This document shows, in pieces, positions 36,903 through 45,548 of a stretch of DNA of 64,000 bases. Every line of letters begins with the position of its first letter. Position 1 is the stretch's first letter. This DNA comes from Pararhizobium sp. IMCC3301 (GTDB lineage: Bacteria; Pseudomonadota; Alphaproteobacteria; Rhizobiales; GCA-2746425): NCBI RefSeq assembly GCF_030758315.1, contig NZ_CP132336.1, positions 744,001-808,000 of the forward strand, written 5' to 3'. Both the position numbers and the translations under genes were made by a program. The notes beneath the pieces were generated by a model, which was not told the DNA's origin, searched no databases, and worked only from the letters and a program-made list of their open reading frames with translations.

Positions 36903-37975
36903 GACACTGTCCCGCTTCGGCCCGGCTGTGTCGCATTGAGCCGGATGTTAAAGTTGTAGGTGCGATGGTCTCCGGGTTTGAGAAAAACCATTTCGCTGGC
37001 CGTGCGCGCGTCCGACCGGCTTCGCTGACCGGTGGTACATGGTTCAATCCCAATTCCGTAGGTGCCTTGGCCGGTCATCCGCAAAAGCTGGAGGAACGGA
37101 AGCGATTGCCGTTCAAATTCCAGCTCCAGCTGAAGCCCGTTGTGAGGGTTGGAAATTGTGCAAAGCCCGTTCTCCGCTTCGCTGTCCATGGCGAATACCG
37201 AGAGGCTGTTGTGCTGCTCGGATTGCGGCGCGGGAAACGCCGACAGCGGATCGCCCTGCCCCCAGATCTGTCGTCCATTGCAGACATCGATTTCCGTGGC
37301 CTCGGCCACCAGAGGATGGCCGATATTGAAATGATACAGCATCATATGGCTCATGACTGTCGGGCCGCTATTGACCACCCTGTCGCGCATTGAAATCTGT
37401 TGTCCGCCAATCGGCACTTCCAGTCTGCGCCGCAGCCTTAGACTGCCGTGAAACTGCATGGTCTGAACAATTTCCCCTTCGCACCAGAAATAGGGAATGT
37501 CGGCATCTTCCTCAAATCCGTAAGAGATCAGCCGGGCTGGCTGATGGGCACCGGAGCCATGCAGGGGATAATCAAATGCCTCATTCGGGAAAGAACTCCG
37601 GTCGTCCAGTGCGTCCGTTTCCGGCTGACGGATATGATCAAATCCGCAGGTGCTGAGGAAACCGTTATTGGCCCGCAGAAAACCCTGTCCCTTGTCGGAA
37701 AACGGGTTCAACAGCCACGGTGCCCTGTAGCCATTCTGGCAATGCCAGGAAACCGTGATCCCGTTCAGTGCAAGTCTTCCAAGATCGAAACCCCGATCGA
37801 CAATCACTTCCAGTTCAAGTCCACCGCCAGAGCGGATTTCCAGCACCCGGACGCCACGCTCAGCGCCATCGCCCAGTGTCACCAGACGAATGTCGCCATA
37901 CCCTGCCAGATCCGGATAAAATCTGCGCAAAGCGGCAATATCAGGCGGACTTTGCAGAGAGCTGTCCTGACTCAT
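36899..37975 (-). CDS. DUF4432 (galactose mutarotase-like) protein
   Basis: A 358-residue protein of the DUF4432 family, which shares the beta-sandwich fold of aldose 1-epimerases. Visible family stretches are ELEVIVDRGFDLGRLALNG, NNGFLSTCGFDHIRQ and MSHMMLYHFNIGHPL. It probably interconverts anomers or binds the sugar released or imported by its neighbours; that is inference. Both ends overlap adjacent genes by 4 bp (permease upstream, sulfatase downstream), so it is an integral part of the transporter-sulfatase operon. Confidence 0.88.
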   Translation of the reverse strand: MSQDSSLQSPPDIAALRRFYPDLAGYGDIRLVTLGDGAERGVRVLEIRSGGGLELEVIVDRGFDLGRLALNGITVSWHCQNGYRAPWLLNPFSDKGQGFLRANNGFLSTCGFDHIRQPETDALDDRSSFPNEAFDYPLHGSGAHQPARLISYGFEEDADIPYFWCEGEIVQTMQFHGSLRLRRRLEVPIGGQQISMRDRVVNSGPTVMSHMMLYHFNIGHPLVAEATEIDVCNGRQIWGQGDPLSAFPAPQSEQHNSLSVFAMDSEAENGLCTISNPHNGLQLELEFERQSLPFLQLLRMTGQGTYGIGIEPCTTGQRSRSDARTASEMVFLKPGDHRTYNFNIRLNATQPGRSGTVS

Positions 37976-38820
37976 TTGACAGCCCCTGCGGTCAGACCTT
38001 TGACGATGAAGCGCTGGCCGAAAATCAGGGCCAGCAACGCTGGAATTGCCGACAGCACCGAAGCTGCCGCCATCTGGGTATATTTGATCTCTTCCTCCTG
38101 AACATATTTCGCAATCGCCACCGGCACTGTGGCGGTTCTGTTGTTGGTCAGGGCAAGGGCTACCGGAAATTCGTTCCAGCTGAAAATGAACACCAGAACC
38201 GCAGTTGCGACGATGCCGGGCATCATGATCGGCACAATCACACGCCGCAGCAGTGTCAGAAATTTCGCACCGTCAACGAAAGCGGCCTCTTCCAGCTCGC
38301 GCGGCACCTCACGAAAAAAAGCAATCAGCAGCCACAACGCCATAGGCAGGTTCAAAGTGGTGTGGGCCAGAGTAAGGGCAATCAGATCGACACTCAGATT
38401 GATGGTCCTGAACAGCTCATACCAGGCACTGGCCAGCGATACGGCCGGCACCAGGTTGAACAGCATCGCCCAGACCAGAAAGGCATTTAGAACCCATCTT
38501 GGCCAGTGCATTCACAGCAGGGAATAGCCGGCCAGGAACGAGATGACGATGACCAGAGCAGTGCTGACACCGGCGACAATCAGACTGTTGAGAAAATTTT
38601 GCGGATAGCTTGACGTGCGATCAAACAGAACCTCGTCGAAATTATAAGACACAGGCGAAAATCGGATATCCCCCATCAGCAGAACGATTTGGGTCTTGAA
38701 CGCCGAAAGAGCGATCCAGACAAATGGCCCGAGGGTTATGATAACGGCGAGTATCATGGCGCCATGCAAAAGCATCTTGTCAGTTCTCAGACGCGGTGCG
38801 TTGTTCGCATGTGTCGTCAT
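37972..38820 (-). pseudogene. ABC permease (MalG type) split by an in-frame TGA
   Basis: Two parts of one permease lie in the same frame. Codons 1-102 (38820-38512) contain the first membrane segments and end IVISFLAGYSLL. Then come TGA and, with no gap, ATG and 178 more residues (38511-37972) that start MHWPRWVLNAFLVWAM and include the EAA loop PRELEEAAFVDGAKFLTLLR. In homologues the join reads AGYSL-x-R-x-RWPR, so the TGA most likely replaces an Arg CGA by one C-to-T change. The TGAATG junction could permit reinitiation and two separate halves. Otherwise the transporter is dead. A sequencing error is the third option. Confidence 0.8.
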
Positions 38821-39701
38821 CTTGCCACATCCTGTCTGCTTCGAAACTGCAGGGCAATCGCAATGACCAGAGCAACGGAAAATATCACTGTGACTGAAAT
38901 GGCAGAGCCATATCCGGGATTATCCTGCAGAAAAAATCGCTGATAGATGGTAAAACTGATGACTTCCGTCGCGGTGCCAGGGCCGCCTGATGTCAGCAGG
39001 AATATTTCATCGAACACCTTGAACGCAATCACCGCCCGGAAAACAAAAGTCATGAATATCGCCGGCCATAACAGCGGCAGGCTGACGCGGCGGAATTCCT
39101 GCCATGCGGTCGCCCCGTCCACCTTGGCGGCCTCGGAGACATCCTTGGGAAGGCCCTCCACTGCTGCCAGCAGCAGCAGGAACGAAAACGGCGTCCAGTG
39201 CCATATGTCGACCACTATGACAGATGCCAGAGCAAGATGTGGCGAGCCGAGCCAGTCAATGGCGGGAATTCCCACGACATCCAGTGCCTGATTGATAATT
39301 CCAAATTGAAAATTATACATCAACCGCCAGATCGCACCGATAATGATGCCGGGTATCAGAATGGGCAGGATGAACAGCGTCCGGTAGGTGCGGGAACTGG
39401 TGCCCAGCGACGAGCAACCCAGCGCCAGAGCAAGGCCCAGAGCAACCTGACAGCTTGTCGCAACAACAACCAGAATCAGCGTGTTGACAATTCCCGCCTT
39501 CAGCAGAGGATCATCTGCGAGCGCCCTGTAATTTTCGGTGCCCACAAACTCACGTTGCATAACGCCCCCGGTCCAGGAAATTTCCATGAAACTGAGGAAT
39601 AAGAGATTTGCCACCGGCAATACGGCCAGGGCCAGAAAAAAGGCCACCGCTGGTAGAATGGAACCGTATTTGGGGCCCCACCCTAAACTTACTGAACTCA
39701 T
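38817..39701 (-). CDS. ABC transporter permease (MalF/UgpA type)
   Basis: A 294-residue intact permease with six hydrophobic segments and an EAA loop (KDVSEAAKVDGATAWQEFRR). It overlaps the split second permease by 4 bp. Upstream, the binding-protein gene is now separated from it by an insertion sequence transcribed in the opposite direction, which probably reduces expression of everything downstream unless the element supplies a promoter. Confidence 0.9.
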   Translation of the reverse strand: MSSVSLGWGPKYGSILPAVAFFLALAVLPVANLLFLSFMEISWTGGVMQREFVGTENYRALADDPLLKAGIVNTLILVVVATSCQVALGLALALGCSSLGTSSRTYRTLFILPILIPGIIIGAIWRLMYNFQFGIINQALDVVGIPAIDWLGSPHLALASVIVVDIWHWTPFSFLLLLAAVEGLPKDVSEAAKVDGATAWQEFRRVSLPLLWPAIFMTFVFRAVIAFKVFDEIFLLTSGGPGTATEVISFTIYQRFFLQDNPGYGSAISVTVIFSVALVIAIALQFRSRQDVAR

Positions 39702-39791
39702 AGCAATCTGGCTTTCGGTTAAGAAGCGTTCACACCAACTGATCTAGCGCCGAGCCCGCTGCACAGGGTTGCTGGCCGGAAAAAGTTCGAG

Positions 39792-39821
39792 CCCCGTCCG
39801 AAAATGCTGCAACGGACGAGG
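39792..39821 (-). other. Intercistronic stem-loop between binding protein and permease
   Basis: On the reverse strand CCTCGTCCG pairs with CGGACGGGG (nine pairs, one G-U) around a 12-base loop. It sits between the original stop of the binding protein (39841-39839) and the permease start. Hairpins here are common in sugar transporters and keep the binding protein mRNA more abundant than the permease mRNA. Confidence 0.55.
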
Positions 39822-39850
39822 CCCCGGGAGGAGAGCTTTTACTTCAAATC

Positions 39851-39868
39851 CTCAACTCGACTTTGTAC
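39851..39868 (+). repeat. Left target duplication (CTCAA) and left inverted repeat
   Basis: CTCAA at 39851-39855 is the target duplication; CTCGACTTTGTAC at 39856-39868 is the left terminal inverted repeat. Confidence 0.92.
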
Positions 39869-39878
39869 GTTTTTGTGG

Positions 39879-40178
39879 TCAGGTCCAGAGCCAGAAGATG
39901 CCCTCGTTCGCTATGAACTCGAGCGCCTCGTCGAGGGGTATGACGACGCCGCCGATGTCATCGACATCCTCCCATTTGCGCCGGTGTGACCAGTATCCGA
40001 GCCGGACTTCGTTGCCGTTGCCGGTCGGCTTCAGCCGGGCAATCGGCGCCTCCGTCTCCAGCAGGTAGAGATGGTAGGCACCCTTGTCTTTGTAAAAACC
40101 GACGCCACCACCATTGGCGTCGTCGAAGGCTTCGATGCGAACGGCGATTTCGTCATGCTGCATGTGCCGATCATACAT
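39879..40178 (-). CDS. Passenger ORF inside the insertion sequence, unknown function
   Basis: A 99-residue acidic protein encoded between the left inverted repeat and the transposase, on the opposite strand. GAGG lies 7 bases before the ATG, which supports translation. It begins MYDRHMQHDEIAVRIEAFDD and ends ALEFIANEGIFWLWT, with a stop 11 bases inside the left repeat. I do not recognise a family; there is no helix-turn-helix, membrane segment or toxin motif. It may modulate transposition or be cargo. The end of the gene almost reaches the tip of the element, so it moves with it. Confidence 0.6.
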   Translation of the reverse strand: MYDRHMQHDEIAVRIEAFDDANGGGVGFYKDKGAYHLYLLETEAPIARLKPTGNGNEVRLGYWSHRRKWEDVDDIGGVVIPLDEALEFIANEGIFWLWT

Positions 40179-40260
40179 AGGAACACCTCAGGGCACGTGA
40201 TTCACTTTGCCGCAGGTTTGCCTGCTTGCATGGTCAGCGACAAGGGATTCGAAACATGGG

Positions 40261-41646
40261 ATGAAACATCATGCCCCCTTCTTGCCGCCGTCTCCGGGCG
40301 ATCCCGTTCCCCAGATCCTGCGCGATTGGCTGCAGGCGCTGCGCCCGTGCTTCACGGCGCCCAGTTGGGAGCACATGCTCGTCCTGGTCATGGGGGCCGT
40401 GCTGGCCCCGGGCAAGCGCACCGTCAGCGCCTGCCTGCGGATGACCGGGCGCGCCGAGGCGAAAAACTTTTCGAGCTACCATCAGCTCCTTAACCGCGCC
40501 CGCTGGGAGTCTCGCGATATGTCTCGGCGCCTGCTGGCCATGATCATCGACCGCCTCGTGCCGGAGGGTCCCGTGGTCATCGGGATGGACGATACAATCG
40601 AGCGCCGATGGGGGCGCAAAATCACTGCGCGCGGCATCTATCGCGATCCTGTCCGCTCCAGCCATGGCCACTTCGTCAAAGCCAGCGGGCTGCGCTGGTT
40701 GAGCTTCATGGTGCTGACGCCGGTCCCTTGGGCAGGTGTTGTGAAGGCCCTCCCGGTGCTCACCCTGTTGGCCCCCTCGGAGCGCTCCGACCACCAGCGC
40801 GGACGCAGGCACAAGCTGCTGACCGACTGGGCCCGCCAAGGGGCGCTCCAGCTCTGTCGCTGGATGCCAGAGCGCGACATCGTCTTCGTGGGCGATAGCG
40901 GCTTCGCTGTCCATGAACTGGCGTACGCCATCGGCGGCCGAGCAACCCTCATCAGCCGACTGCGGCTCGACGCCAATCTCTACGCGGCCCCTCCAAAACG
41001 TGACGGCCACACCCTCGGACGCCCGGCGCAGAAGGGGCCACCCTTGCCCAAGCTGAAAACGCTGCTTTCAAACCCGACCACGCCCTGGAAAAGGATCACC
41101 GCGTCCTCCTGGTATGGGCGCAAGCACCATAAGGCACTCGAAATTACCTCGAGCACCGCATTGTGGTACCGACCTGGTACGCCGCCCAAGCCAATTCGCT
41201 GGGTCCTCGTCAGGGATCCTGACGGCCGGCGCGCTCCGCAAGCTTTCTTCAGCACCGATACAACGCTCGATCCTGCCGACATCATCGCCCTGTTCGTCCG
41301 CCGCTGGCAGGTCGAGGTCACCTTCGCCGAAACCCGCGCCCATCTTGGCGTCGAAACCCAACGGCAATGGTCCGACAAAGCTATCGCCCGCACCACGCCG
41401 GCGCTGCTTGGTCTCTACAGCCTTATCTCTTTGTGGGCGTGCGATCTGTTGTCCAAGTCGAGCATTCCTTATGCCGCAGCCTGGTATCGTAAGACCCATC
41501 TCACCTTCACCGATGCCATCGGCGCCGTAAGGCTCGCCTTATGGGTCGGAGACATTTATCAACACTCCCCGCCGCACCGGGAAAGACACAAAATCCCTCC
41601 CGACCGTCTCGTGCGTATGGCAGAGGCTCTCTGCTTCGCCGCATAA
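40261..41646 (+). CDS. DDE transposase
   Basis: A transposase of about 461 residues. The acidic triad appears as Asp in VVIGMDDTIERRWG, Asp in DIVFVGDSGFAVHEL and Glu in WQVEVTFAETRAHLG, the spacing of DDE_5 (IS701/IS4-like) enzymes with a beta-strand insertion. The frame is open from 40207. I prefer the ATG at 40261 (MKHHAPFLPPSPGDP), but no clear ribosome-binding site decides it. The stop lies 2 bp before the right inverted repeat. The frame is intact, so the element may be active. Confidence 0.88.
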   Translation: MKHHAPFLPPSPGDPVPQILRDWLQALRPCFTAPSWEHMLVLVMGAVLAPGKRTVSACLRMTGRAEAKNFSSYHQLLNRARWESRDMSRRLLAMIIDRLVPEGPVVIGMDDTIERRWGRKITARGIYRDPVRSSHGHFVKASGLRWLSFMVLTPVPWAGVVKALPVLTLLAPSERSDHQRGRRHKLLTDWARQGALQLCRWMPERDIVFVGDSGFAVHELAYAIGGRATLISRLRLDANLYAAPPKRDGHTLGRPAQKGPPLPKLKTLLSNPTTPWKRITASSWYGRKHHKALEITSSTALWYRPGTPPKPIRWVLVRDPDGRRAPQAFFSTDTTLDPADIIALFVRRWQVEVTFAETRAHLGVETQRQWSDKAIARTTPALLGLYSLISLWACDLLSKSSIPYAAAWYRKTHLTFTDAIGAVRLALWVGDIYQHSPPHRERHKIPPDRLVRMAEALCFAA

Positions 41647-42995
41647 TGTACAAAGTCGAGCTCAAGACGACCCGTTTTATAGCCGGCGTCAGAGAGGATT
41701 TTCTCCAAATCTTTGGCCATTGAGTTGAGTGCCTCCACAACGGTGATCTCTCCAGCCACTGTCCGGTTGAGGCCAAGCTCCATGACAGCGGCAAGTTCTG
41801 CGCCCTCAGGAATGGTCCACAGACCTTTGGCTTGCGGCGACGCAGTGCGCATGGCCAGCATGTAGCGATTTTCCGGCTTTTCTGCAAAGTCGGATTCATA
41901 TGCAGCGGCACTGACCGGTGCACCGCCCATTTCAGCATAGGCAATCTGTGTCTCAGGGCGCTGGAACCACTTCAGGAATTCCAGCGCTGCGACCTTCTGC
42001 TCTTCCGCCAGATTCTTGGGAATTCCAGCCAGCCAGTGGCCAAGAGCCGGTGTGGAGTTGAACCCTTCCGCATGGGGCAATGTCGCAAAATCGATCTTGC
42101 CGGGAACTATGGATTTATTGGGATCATCCATTTGCGACCAGGCGGCGACCGGCAGCACCGAATGAGCTGCTTTGCCCGTGACCAGAAACTGGATCAGATC
42201 GCCCTGTGTCAGGCTGGCAGTATTTTCCGGACCCGCTTCCTTGGCCAACTGGATATAGGTTTCCAGTGCTTTGCGTCCGGCTTCGCTGTTCAGCGTCACA
42301 AAAAAATCGCCATTCGGCTCATCGCGGAAGAACGACCCGCCATGGCCCTCCAGATACGGGAAGAAATCCCATGTGACGGAAACCGTTCCGCGACTGGCGC
42401 GCTGGACAATGCCGTACATCTCCGGAGGATTGTGCAGCGCCTTTGCATTGGCAAGCAGATCCTCGAATGTTTCCGGTACGGTCAGGCCTTTTTCGTCGTA
42501 GAGATCTTTTCGGTAGAACAAAAGCGTGATGTTGGGATTGATCGGGACTGTCAGAAGATCGCCGGTTTCCTGGTTCACCGTCTTGTTTTCAGCGTCAAAC
42601 CAGGGCGTGTCGCCATAGGTGTAGATCTGGGGATCCAGATCGAAGTCCGGATCGATGTTTTTCAGCGGCTCCAGAAATCCGCCGTGATACATCTCGGGAT
42701 AAAAAATGCCATTGATAATCAGCACATCAAATTCGCTGGTCTGGGAGCGTACAGCATTGCGCTGCTTTTCCAGACTGCCGGCATAGGGATTGATGTCGAG
42801 GGTGACTTTGTTGCCGGTTTCAACCTCATAGGCCTCAACGATGGATGCAAAACCCTCCAGCCATGGCGACTGATTGATGACCACACTGATCGGCGGCTGC
42901 GTTTGCGCCGTAGCGGCCAGAACACCCATCGAAACGGCAATCGCCGTCGAGGACGCTACAAAAAATGATCTGCTGAAGACGTGTCCGATATCCAT
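41559..42995 (-). CDS. ABC transporter sugar-binding protein with C-terminus replaced by an insertion sequence
   Basis: A 478-residue family 1 solute-binding protein with a Sec signal peptide (FFVASSTAIAVSMGVLAATA, cleavage after AQT region near residue 32). If the insertion sequence and one CTCAA are removed, the original end reads GYKTGRLEDLK-stop. The insertion keeps GYKTGRLE and then reads 33 codons through the inverted repeat into the element, ending RCGGEC. The native protein therefore loses three residues and gains a 33-residue Arg- and Cys-containing tail. Ligand-binding lobes are untouched, so it may still fold. It heads the reverse-strand transporter-sulfatase operon. Confidence 0.88.
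   Translation of the reverse strand: MDIGHVFSRSFFVASSTAIAVSMGVLAATAQTQPPISVVINQSPWLEGFASIVEAYEVETGNKVTLDINPYAGSLEKQRNAVRSQTSEFDVLIINGIFYPEMYHGGFLEPLKNIDPDFDLDPQIYTYGDTPWFDAENKTVNQETGDLLTVPINPNITLLFYRKDLYDEKGLTVPETFEDLLANAKALHNPPEMYGIVQRASRGTVSVTWDFFPYLEGHGGSFFRDEPNGDFFVTLNSEAGRKALETYIQLAKEAGPENTASLTQGDLIQFLVTGKAAHSVLPVAAWSQMDDPNKSIVPGKIDFATLPHAEGFNSTPALGHWLAGIPKNLAEEQKVAALEFLKWFQRPETQIAYAEMGGAPVSAAAYESDFAEKPENRYMLAMRTASPQAKGLWTIPEGAELAAVMELGLNRTVAGEITVVEALNSMAKDLEKILSDAGYKTGRLELDFVHYAAKQRASAIRTRRSGGILCLSRCGGEC
41648..41665 (+). repeat. Right inverted repeat and right target duplication (CTCAA)
   Basis: GTACAAAGTCGAG at 41648-41660 is the exact reverse complement of the left end; CTCAA at 41661-41665 is the second copy of the target duplication. 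Confidence 0.92.
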
Positions 42996-43087
42996 TCTCG
43001 TTTTCCTCCCAAAAAACTGTTTTCACCCGGACATCATTCCATCAAGCGATAGAAAAACAAGCTTCTTTATGTTTGATTTCTATAACT

Positions 43088-43103
43088 TTCTGGAATATCA
43101 GAA
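43088..43103. promoter_or_regulatory. Inverted repeat in the LysR / binding-protein intergenic region
   Basis: TTCTG-GAATAT-CAGAA is a 16-bp dyad, and overlapping it GGAAT-ATCAGA-ATTCC forms a second. They lie between the divergent LysR gene (18 bp away) and the binding-protein gene, where a LysR regulator would be expected to bind. Confidence 0.45.
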
Positions 43104-43120
43104 TTCCGCGGAGGATCAGA

Positions 43121-44053
43121 GTGATACATTTACGGCAACTCAGGCATTTCCTGGCGGTTTTTGACCATGGCAGCTTTCTTCAGGCTTCACGCACCGCGAA
43201 TATCAGCCAACCTGCCATCAGCAAAAGCATTCTGTCTCTGGAACACCATTACGGCGTGACATTGTTCAAACGCCTTCCGCGAGGCGTTGAACCGACGACA
43301 TTCGCGATTGCTCTGGAACAACACGCCCGCCGCATCCTGTTGGATTTCGAACGCTCCAACCATGAAATGTCGATCATGGCACAAGGGTCACTTGGGCTGG
43401 TGCGGGTTGGCGTTGGACGATCATTTATCCGCAGCGTCAACGATGCCATTCTGGATCTTCATGGGCTTCACGAAGGCATCGACTATTCTGTCATGACGGA
43501 TCACGCCGACAGGCTCCACCAGGCTCTGCTGGGCAACCGGGTTGATCTTTACGTCGGCATGACAAACCGGGTGCTGCATGACGAGACCTGTCTAGTCGAA
43601 ACTATTTTTTCTGACAAATATGTCGGCCTGTGCAACGCCGATCATCCCTTTGCCGGAAAATCCGTTTCTGTCGATGACCTGCTCCTTTACAATTGGGTCG
43701 TGCCCGAAATAGAGGAAGCAGGCCGAACCGCCCTGGAGGCATATTTCTCACTTCAAAGGAAGCCGAAACCGACTTTCAAGATCGTGACCAACTCAGATGA
43801 CGTGATTTATCAATGCCTGCGGCAGACACATCTGCTCAGCGTCATGCCGCAAGGCAGTCATAATGAGGCAGAATATGATGGTCTCGCCCGGTTTTACCCG
43901 GTCGACTTCGCATTCAGACGCAATGTCGGGATCGTCCGAAGACGCAACTTCTCTTCCAGCCCGCTGATCGAACAGTTTATCCACCATCTGAAAACCAGAT
44001 TGATTGCGTTAAGCAACCGGGTTGGCGGCTCTGTAGCACCTGCCGACACCTAG
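43121..44053 (+). CDS. LysR family transcriptional regulator
   Basis: A 310-residue LysR regulator. The GTG at 43121 is preferred over the ATG at 43073 because GGAGGAT lies 4 bases before it and the product then starts MIHLRQLRHFLAVFDHGSF, as the family does. The helix-turn-helix is TANISQPAISKSILSLEHHYG, followed by the periplasmic-binding-like effector domain. It is divergent from the transporter-sulfatase operon and probably controls it in response to the imported sugar or a breakdown product. Confidence 0.92.
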   Translation: MIHLRQLRHFLAVFDHGSFLQASRTANISQPAISKSILSLEHHYGVTLFKRLPRGVEPTTFAIALEQHARRILLDFERSNHEMSIMAQGSLGLVRVGVGRSFIRSVNDAILDLHGLHEGIDYSVMTDHADRLHQALLGNRVDLYVGMTNRVLHDETCLVETIFSDKYVGLCNADHPFAGKSVSVDDLLLYNWVVPEIEEAGRTALEAYFSLQRKPKPTFKIVTNSDDVIYQCLRQTHLLSVMPQGSHNEAEYDGLARFYPVDFAFRRNVGIVRRRNFSSSPLIEQFIHHLKTRLIALSNRVGGSVAPADT

Positions 44054-44079
44054 AGCGGCGCGCATTCCATCCGATCCCT

Positions 44080-44901
44080 TCAGTTGCACGGATCGGCCTC
44101 AAGAACCTCAAGTTTTTCCAGCTCGGCTTTCAGAATCATGTCACCATAATCCATCGTGATATTCCGGCTGATGCCATTGTCATGCATATCAAAGCTGGTG
44201 ACGTAATTCGGTAGCGGCTCACCGCCCGTTCCCTGATCGAAATAACTCACCGTAACCGGCCAAAATGGTGTTTTGGCCACTTCGGCAACCGATAAAATGC
44301 CTGTCTGGTCTGCATCCGCCAAGGAGTGCTTCGCGCCAATGAGGCTGGTCGCGTCAAAGATCTTCCTGCCCTGCTCCGAGCCATCAAAAATCACCTGCTG
44401 CACTATCTTTTGACCGTCGATCGCGGCCGCAATCAGCTTTTCGAACTGCTGGGTGGGGAAAATGGCATTCCCGGGAAAGGTCAGAACCTCTTCCTCCGGC
44501 TTGGTCAGACCGACGGAGATTTTATCATCATCCCGGTTGGCAAAGCCCTGCACCTCATCCACCTTGTTGTTGTTGATGAAATTGGAAGACGTGAAACTGA
44601 ATGAACTGCCGTCGGCATCTTCAAATGTTGCCACACGAAAATCTGTCACTGCGGCGGTTCCGTCCTTGTCGCCGAGCCGCGTCACAAAGCGGTAGTTCAC
44701 CGCATATCCGTCACATTTTGAGCCGGTAAGTTCGAACACCATGCGGCCGTTGACATCGCCTATGGACGCGGATTCATCCACCGTCAGCAAGGAGATATCA
44801 TAGACCGCACGGTGCGGCACCAGCGACACCGCGCCGGCAGAGGAAAGACCGATGCCAGACAGCACCAGAACGATTGCCGGCCGCAAGAAATTCAGTTTCA
44901 T
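44080..44901 (-). CDS. DUF1849 / EipB-like envelope protein
   Basis: A 273-residue periplasmic protein of the DUF1849 family, known in Brucella as EipB, a beta-spiral protein needed for envelope integrity. The signal peptide is LRPAIVLVLSGIGLSSAGA, and the mature part opens SLVPHRAVYDISLL, the family hallmark. Two Cys residues (GSKCDGY and the C-terminal DPCN) are placed as in EipB, where they form a disulfide. The ATG at 44901 is chosen so that the signal peptide starts at residue 1; 44928 is the alternative. It converges with the LysR gene. Confidence 0.9.
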   Translation of the reverse strand: MKLNFLRPAIVLVLSGIGLSSAGAVSLVPHRAVYDISLLTVDESASIGDVNGRMVFELTGSKCDGYAVNYRFVTRLGDKDGTAAVTDFRVATFEDADGSSFSFTSSNFINNNKVDEVQGFANRDDDKISVGLTKPEEEVLTFPGNAIFPTQQFEKLIAAAIDGQKIVQQVIFDGSEQGRKIFDATSLIGAKHSLADADQTGILSVAEVAKTPFWPVTVSYFDQGTGGEPLPNYVTSFDMHDNGISRNITMDYGDMILKAELEKLEVLEADPCN

Positions 44902-45086
44902 CACGAAAGAAATCCCGTATTGTTTCAAAAGGGCGACGCGTCAATCAGGCTATTTCGATCCGGACCAGACACTAATTAACTGTGGATCGCATTGCCACCC
45001 TATGACAAGTTAAATGCAACGTGCCGATGGCATTTGCACCGCCGCAATCCGATTCACTTTACCACTGACAATCAAGGAAATAATTT

Positions 45087-45542
45087 ATGTCAATCGAAGA
45101 TCGCCTGAAAGAAATGAATATCACATTACCCAAGGCGGCTGCACCCGCCGCAAATTATGTTCCTTTTGTCAAAAGCGGCGCTTATCTTTACGTCTCAGGC
45201 CAGGTTCCGATGGGAGCCAGCGGTCTTGAATATATCGGTAAGCTTGGCGAAAATACCAGTGTCGAGGAAGGCCAGGCTGCCGCCAAACTGTGTGCGGTCA
45301 ACCTTCTGGCTCAGGCGAAGGCCGCTCTGGGCGAACTTGAAAACATCAAACGCCTGGTAAAACTCGTCGGATTTGTCAACTCGGCGCCGGACTTTACTGA
45401 CCAGCCGAAGGTGATCAATGGCGCTTCCGATTTCATGGTCGAGGTGATGGGTGAAAAGGGCCGCCATGCGCGTTCCGCAGTTGGCGTCGCCGCGCTTCCT
45501 TTTGGGGTTGCCGTCGAAATTGAAGCCATATTTGAGATATAG
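45087..45542 (+). CDS. RidA/YjgF family protein
   Basis: A 151-residue member of the RidA superfamily, enamine/imine deaminases that protect PLP enzymes from 2-aminoacrylate. AANYVPFVKSGAYLYVSGQVP and HARSAVGVAALPFGVAVEIEA are typical, and the conserved Arg of HARSAVG is the catalytic residue of active RidA proteins. The subgroup is the longer YjgF/Rid type common in rhizobia. It lies 6 bp before the glycerophosphodiesterase gene. Confidence 0.93.
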   Translation: MSIEDRLKEMNITLPKAAAPAANYVPFVKSGAYLYVSGQVPMGASGLEYIGKLGENTSVEEGQAAAKLCAVNLLAQAKAALGELENIKRLVKLVGFVNSAPDFTDQPKVINGASDFMVEVMGEKGRHARSAVGVAALPFGVAVEIEAIFEI

Positions 45543-45548
45543 CAATCC

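Larger units (their letters stand above)
39856..41660 (+). mobile_element. Insertion sequence, 1,805 bp, DDE transposase, with passenger ORF
   Basis: The element is bounded by perfect 13-bp inverted repeats, CTCGACTTTGTAC (39856-39868) and GTACAAAGTCGAG (41648-41660), and flanked by the 5-bp direct repeat CTCAA on both sides. It encodes a DDE transposase on the forward strand and a small divergent ORF near the left end. The family seems closest to the IS701/IS4-like DDE_5 group, but I cannot fix it from memory. It is inserted in the last codons of a reverse-strand binding-protein gene. Intact ends and a clean duplication point to a recent insertion. Confidence 0.93.

Noticed and set aside
34307-44053. 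The transporter-sulfatase locus as a possible sulfoquinovose pathway
   Set aside because: No sulfoquinovosidase, YihS/SftI isomerase, SQ dehydrogenase or SQ monooxygenase is present; sulfatases cleave sulfate esters, not C-S bonds.
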